DNA of 32,365 nucleotides, taken from Nemertoderma westbladi (Eukaryota > Xenacoelomorpha > Nemertodermatida > Nemertodermatidae). The notes beneath the pieces are model-generated. The model made no database searches, was not told the DNA's origin, and saw only the letters and a list, made by a program, of their open reading frames with translations. The position numbers were made by a program, and so were the translations under genes. Shown one piece after another: positions 28,639 through 32,365 of this stretch (positions are counted from its first letter, which is position 1; each line of letters opens with the position of its first letter). The DNA is taken from assembly GCA_032718475.1 (NCBI GenBank), contig JAUCBJ010002950.1, positions 1-32,365 of the forward strand, read 5' to 3'.

Positions 28639-29892
28639 GGTATACAAGTAAGTTTCATTCCCAAACGATTGGGTATACAAGTAAGTTTAATTCCCAAACG
28701 ATTGGGTATACAAGTAAGTTTCATTCCCAAACGATTGGGTATACAGGTAAGTTTCCTTCCCAAACAAATGGGTATACAAGTAAGCTTCATTGCCAAACAA
28801 ATGGGTCTACAAGTAAGCCTCATTGCCAAAAGATTGGGTATACAAGTAAGTTTCTATCCCCAACGAATGGGTATACAAGTAAGCTTCATTGCAAAACGAA
28901 TGGGTATACAAGTAAGCTTCATTCCCAAACGATTGGGTATACAAGTAAGTTTCTTTCCCAAACGAATGGGTATACAAGTAAGTTTCATTCCCAAACGATT
29001 GGGTATACAGGTAAGTTTCCTTCCCAAACAAATGGGTATACAAGTAAGCTTCATTGCCAAACAAATGGGTCTACAAGTAAGCCTCATTGCCAAAAGATTG
29101 GGTATACAAGTAAGTTTCTATCCCCAACGAATGGGTATACAAGTAAGCTTCATTGCAAAACGAATGGGTATACAAGTAAGCTTCATTGCAAAACGAATGG
29201 GTATACAAGTAAGCTTCATTGCCAAACGATTGGGTTTACAAGTAAGTTTCATTCCCAAACGATTGGGTATACAAGTAAGTTTCTTTCCCAAACGATTGGG
29301 TATACAAGTAAGCTTCATTGCCAAACGATTGGGTATACAAGTAAGTTTCATTCCCAAACGATTGGGTATACAGGTAAGTTTCCTTCCCAAACAAATGGGT
29401 CTACAAGTAAGCTTCATTGCCAAACGATTGGGTATACAAGTAAGTTTCATTCCCAAACGATTGGGTATACAAGTAAGCTTCATTGCCAAACGATTGGGTA
29501 TACAAGTAAGTTTCATTCCCAAACGATTGGGTATACAAGTAAGCTTCATTGCCAAACGAATGGGTATACAAGTAAGCTTCATTGCAAAACGAATGGGTAT
29601 ACAAGTAAGCTTCATTGCCAAACGATTGGGTATACAAGTAAGTTTCATTCCCAAACGATTGGGTATACAGGTAAGTTTCCTTCCCAAACAAATGGGTATA
29701 CAAGTAAGCTTCATTGCCAAACGAATGGGTATACAAGTACGTTTCATTCCCAAACGAATGGGTATACAAGTAAGCTTCATTGCCAAACGAATGGGTCTAC
29801 AAGTAAGCCTCATTGCCAAAAGATTGGGTATACAAGTAAGTTTCTATCCCCAACGAATGGGTATACAAGTAAGCTTCATTGTCAAACGATTA
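28639..29892. repeat. 33-bp minisatellite, exactly 38 units
   Basis: The unit GGGTATACAAGTAAGTTTCA + TTCCCAAACGATT repeats 38 times with no insertion or deletion (38 x 33 = 1,254 bp). Read on plus it gives 38 copies of an 11-residue unit GIQVSFIPKRL with few substitutions. Because 33 is divisible by three and the unit lacks stops in several frames, long frames appear on both strands. Units 3-8 and 11-16 are the same variant series, showing a 264-bp higher-order period. Four units (4, 12, 23, 32) have CAGGTAAGT, the rest mostly CAAGTAAGT or CAAGTAAGC. CCCAA-ACGA-TTGGG forms a small hairpin in typical units. Confidence 0.95.
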
Positions 29893-30632
29893 GGTATGTA
29901 TACAAGTCATCGAAACGAAATCGAAACTGAAAACTTTTTTTTTTTCAACGAGAATGTTTAGATGCAACTTTATAACTCATTTTCAAATAAAATACATCTC
30001 AAATATTTTTGAGTAGTAATGATTTTTCGGCGGATGATTGTAAGTTTAGCACCACATTTTTAAATCAATGGTTTGTGTCCTCTTCTTTCTAGCGTTATAC
30101 GGGCTTCTTAGGGGCCCGCGTCCAATGGAATAAATGAGAATGGCACTTGACTTTGCAAACTTCTATTTTTCAGCTGTGAGTGGAAAATTTGGTGCTTGGA
30201 CAAACATTGTACGTCAAAAATTCGACTACCAAAGAGTTTTCATAAATATTTGTAGATTTCAGAGCGGTGGAGGGTGAAAATGACTCCCACCAGTATTTTT
30301 ACAAAATGATAGCCCGGTATTAAAAGTTAAGGTATTGTATTCTACCCTTGAACGATTAGATTATTTGCATACCACTCCGACCTCCTCACATTAGATGTAA
30401 TGATTCTGGGCCCCTCAAACTATCTGTGGTATAACATCATGTTTGTAACTAATTCTATATTCTAGCTTATGTTTACAAAATAATTTATCACATGTCAATC
30501 ATTACAATCAATGACGGATAATTATTAAATTGATGTGGTATATGGTTGTGATATAGATAGATTTTGTTCGTCATCAACCAACAACCCAAATGCGCCTGAA
30601 TGATTATGGATTGTAGCTGAAAAAACCTATTA
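29893..30632. other. Unassigned stretch
   Basis: No convincing frame. It starts with a T run near 29936-29945 and AATAAAATAC at 29987. The rest is moderately AT-rich. It may hold the 3' untranslated region of the minus-strand gene at 30633-31100, but no clear polyadenylation signal is seen on that strand. Confidence 0.4.
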
Positions 30633-31100
30633 TTACAAGTAATCAAATGGTGTCATTTCAGAAGTTGAGAAGTAATCGAATTCTAAATTTAGTGGCCCCT
30701 TAGTGAGTGGCCCTTTCGTCGGAGGTCCTTTAGTGGGTCGTGTAGTTGTGCCCAATGTTGCTGGTCCAAGGGTTGGTGGGGTTAATGTTTCAACAACATG
30801 GAACGCATAGATTGAAGCTGTTATTGATTGAAAGATGATTACCGACGCCACGAGGACGAGGAACCACAACTTATCGGAACCAAGTGCACCACTTTTGAAC
30901 CACCATATCATAACTAATCCCACAATCCCACTGATAATCATATTCGTCGCCACCAGGTACATGTAGTTGTTGCCACTTCCTTTTATTAAGCAAAATATGA
31001 TTGACAGGCCGACCAGAGCAGCAGTTAGAGCCCCGTAGAGTTTGGAAGCAAAGAGAAGTTTGGGAGAGATCTCGTGATAAATTGGACCTGACACATCCAT
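30633..31100 (-). CDS. Small three-helix membrane protein, TMEM243-like (tentative)
   Basis: 155 codons open from an ATG in good context (A at -3, G at +4), without introns. Three hydrophobic helices are visible, at about residues 15-40, 46-68 and 76-101. A WWFKSGALGSDKLWF segment links the second and third. The tail (105-155) is outside the membrane and contains PTLGPATLGTTTRPTK and three PTKGP/LTKGP-like repeats, ending in acidic and aromatic residues (FDYFST, FDYL). There is no cleavable signal peptide. Length, helix spacing and the W-W/Y-K/R-x-G pattern recall the TMEM243 (DUF2678) family, but the match is weak. It could also be an orphan tetraspan-like protein or one exon of a larger gene. 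It is the only frame in the window not explained by repeats. Confidence 0.55.
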   Translation of the reverse strand: MDVSGPIYHEISPKLLFASKLYGALTAALVGLSIIFCLIKGSGNNYMYLVATNMIISGIVGLVMIWWFKSGALGSDKLWFLVLVASVIIFQSITASIYAFHVVETLTPPTLGPATLGTTTRPTKGPPTKGPLTKGPLNLEFDYFSTSEMTPFDYL

Positions 31101-31830
31101 AATAATAACAGCCTTAAATACTTTTTTTCAACTAAAGACTTAAATTCTATCTACACTAGAAAAGCATATGTTAAATGAAGTTTGAACAAGATAATTTTAT
31201 GTTTGTCAATTAAAGTTAAAAACATACTTTCAAATAACCATAATATTTATAGGCCTCTCCAGAATATTTCGCAAGCTATACTGGCTGGTTATGTGGTTAA
31301 GTTGCACAATGCATATTTTATTAAGATTTCTATATCTATATCTAACATTACATACATATTGAATTGCGTTAAAATGTAGGCTTGAAGTAGCAAATAAATG
31401 TTGTAAATGGAGGCTATTAGCAATAATTAGCAAACAATAATAATTATATACAGTATTTTTTTTTGTCTGTTTAATATTAGTTGACCGCAGTCAGCCGATC
31501 AGTAGGTTTAGCACTACACAGACGGGCGGCTTTCTCAACGGCTTGAGCCCGAAAATGACAATGGGATGATTTTCTAAAGGAAGAGTGAGCGTGGGTAATG
31601 CAATGAAATGAAACGTAGCAACAACCACTGGGAAGCAGCACTTGAAGTTTACCCCAATCTTTTTTCTGCTTCTTAACCTCCTGACATTTGTGTTTCAGTC
31701 CCGTTATCACATCTTATGCCCCCTAGCGGTCTAGGCAGAAGTGAGATCGTCTTGTACCATTGCTCAGTCTGTTGGGTATTTCAATTAATATTCTTAGCTT
31801 CCTTAGTATAGAGGTATGTAGCCCAACCCG
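31101..31830. other. Upstream region of the membrane-protein gene, no gene seen
   Basis: AT-rich to about 31470, then of mixed composition. The 77-codon minus-strand frame at 31477-31710 has no recognisable feature and a composition typical of noncoding DNA. It may include the 5' untranslated region or an intron. Confidence 0.4.
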
Positions 31831-31849
31831 CCCCCCCCCCCCCCCCCCC
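31831..31849. repeat. C19 homopolymer tract
   Basis: Nineteen C residues, followed by ATCCCCGCCCC. It lies about 60 bp from a cluster of CCAAT boxes. Confidence 0.85.
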
Positions 31850-31904
31850 ATCCCCGCCCCGCTCACGTCGACAGAAAGATTTTATCTCGTATGGGACAAG
31901 CAGA

Positions 31905-32010
31905 ACGCTATTGGGACAAGTTTGCAGTGCTGTTTCCCAATGGATAGTTGTTGCCATGTTTCTCGTTGCCCGTTCTCCTTCTCCCTTTCCGCTTCCACGC
32001 TATTGGGAAC
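31905..32010. promoter_or_regulatory. CCAAT-box cluster, candidate promoter
   Basis: Three CCAAT boxes fall within 100 bp: two inverted (ATTGG at 31910-31914 and 32002-32006, both in CGCTATTGGGA) and one direct (31937-31941, in TCCCAATGG). The surroundings are less AT-rich than the rest. This could be the promoter of the minus-strand gene 0.8 kb away or of a gene to the right. NF-Y binding is inferred from the motif only. Confidence 0.3.
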
Positions 32011-32365
32011 TGCGTGGGGCAAAACCAAAGGGTCACGGTTGCTTTTTAGTGTATGATACTGTTGACTACCGGTAAAGACTTTTTACATTTGTTTTACTTT
32101 ACAGTAATTATTAATTATTTGAATTGTTGCTCATTGAAGCCTGCTATATTTATTTATCTTTGATATTTTTCCCCATCTAATAAACGGCAATCCTGTGGAA
32201 TTGTCGTAAATACTTATTATTTTAGAAATATTATCTTATAATTACATTCAAGTAATCTTATGGACTTTTAAAAGACGTCGTTTGTTTGTATATCAACGGA
32301 AATACAAGATAATCATTGGTACTTTGGTCATTGTATTTATAATGGAAAGTCACACTATGCCAGGC
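32011..32365. other. AT-rich DNA at the window edge, no gene seen
   Basis: No frame longer than a few dozen codons and no recognised repeat. Confidence 0.5.

Noticed and set aside
28807-29819. Minus-strand frames of TCIPNRL- or ETYLYTQSFGN-type repeats
   Set aside because: Open only because the 33-bp unit lacks stops in several frames; no start context or flanking coding sequence.
28639-29892. CRISPR-like array
   Set aside because: Units are contiguous with no unique spacers, and the DNA is animal.

Overview
This is animal nuclear DNA, not bacterial. It is AT-rich, has no operons, and consists almost entirely of transposable elements and satellite-like repeats. The mix (BEL/Pao LTR element, Penelope-like element, RTE-like LINE relics, Ty3/Gypsy-like relic, hAT-like and MITE-like DNA elements, long C tracts, frequent TACCGGTA and AGGCCTA palindromes) suggests an invertebrate, probably aquatic. 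The species cannot be named from the sequence.

Layout. 1-2246: AT-rich DNA with a small inverted-repeat element (about 671-928), the 3' part of a Penelope-like element with a GIY-YIG nuclease (1082-1997, minus), and two tandem hammerhead-ribozyme-like units (2081-2194). 2252-18192: one complete, nested BEL/Pao retrotransposon on the minus strand, 15,941 bp, with 1.25 kb LTRs and a perfect 5-bp target duplication ATAGT. Read on the minus strand it runs 5' LTR (16948-18192), 1.9 kb leader, very long gag (11619-15041), CCHC knuckle, protease, RT and RNase H, integrase (ending 6896), a 1.75 kb noncoding stretch with a duplicated 130-bp block, a cluster of unrecognised ORFs (3583-5136), and 3' LTR (2252-3504). 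The site it entered lies between inverted hammerhead-like units. 18500-19560: a broken gag/protease relic. 20347-22091: a hAT-like element containing a 20-21 bp minisatellite. 23000-24110: a cluster of MITE-like copies. 24390-27790: three RTE-like LINE pieces in mixed orientation. 28639-29892: an exact 33-bp x 38 tandem array. 30633-31100 (minus): a small membrane protein, the only likely host gene.

The most unusual system is the giant BEL/Pao element. Its Gag carries roughly 830 residues ahead of the recognisable Gag domain, including an Ala/Glu/Arg/Lys coiled coil. It also has 1.5 kb of extra coding-like sequence after integrase, with no recognised function and no visible envelope features. 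The two LTRs are about 99% identical, so the insertion is young, yet gag-pol and the 3' ORFs carry several stops and frame changes. The second notable object is the 33-bp array: every unit holds a 5' splice-site-like sequence and most hold a small hairpin, and the array is open in several frames on both strands.
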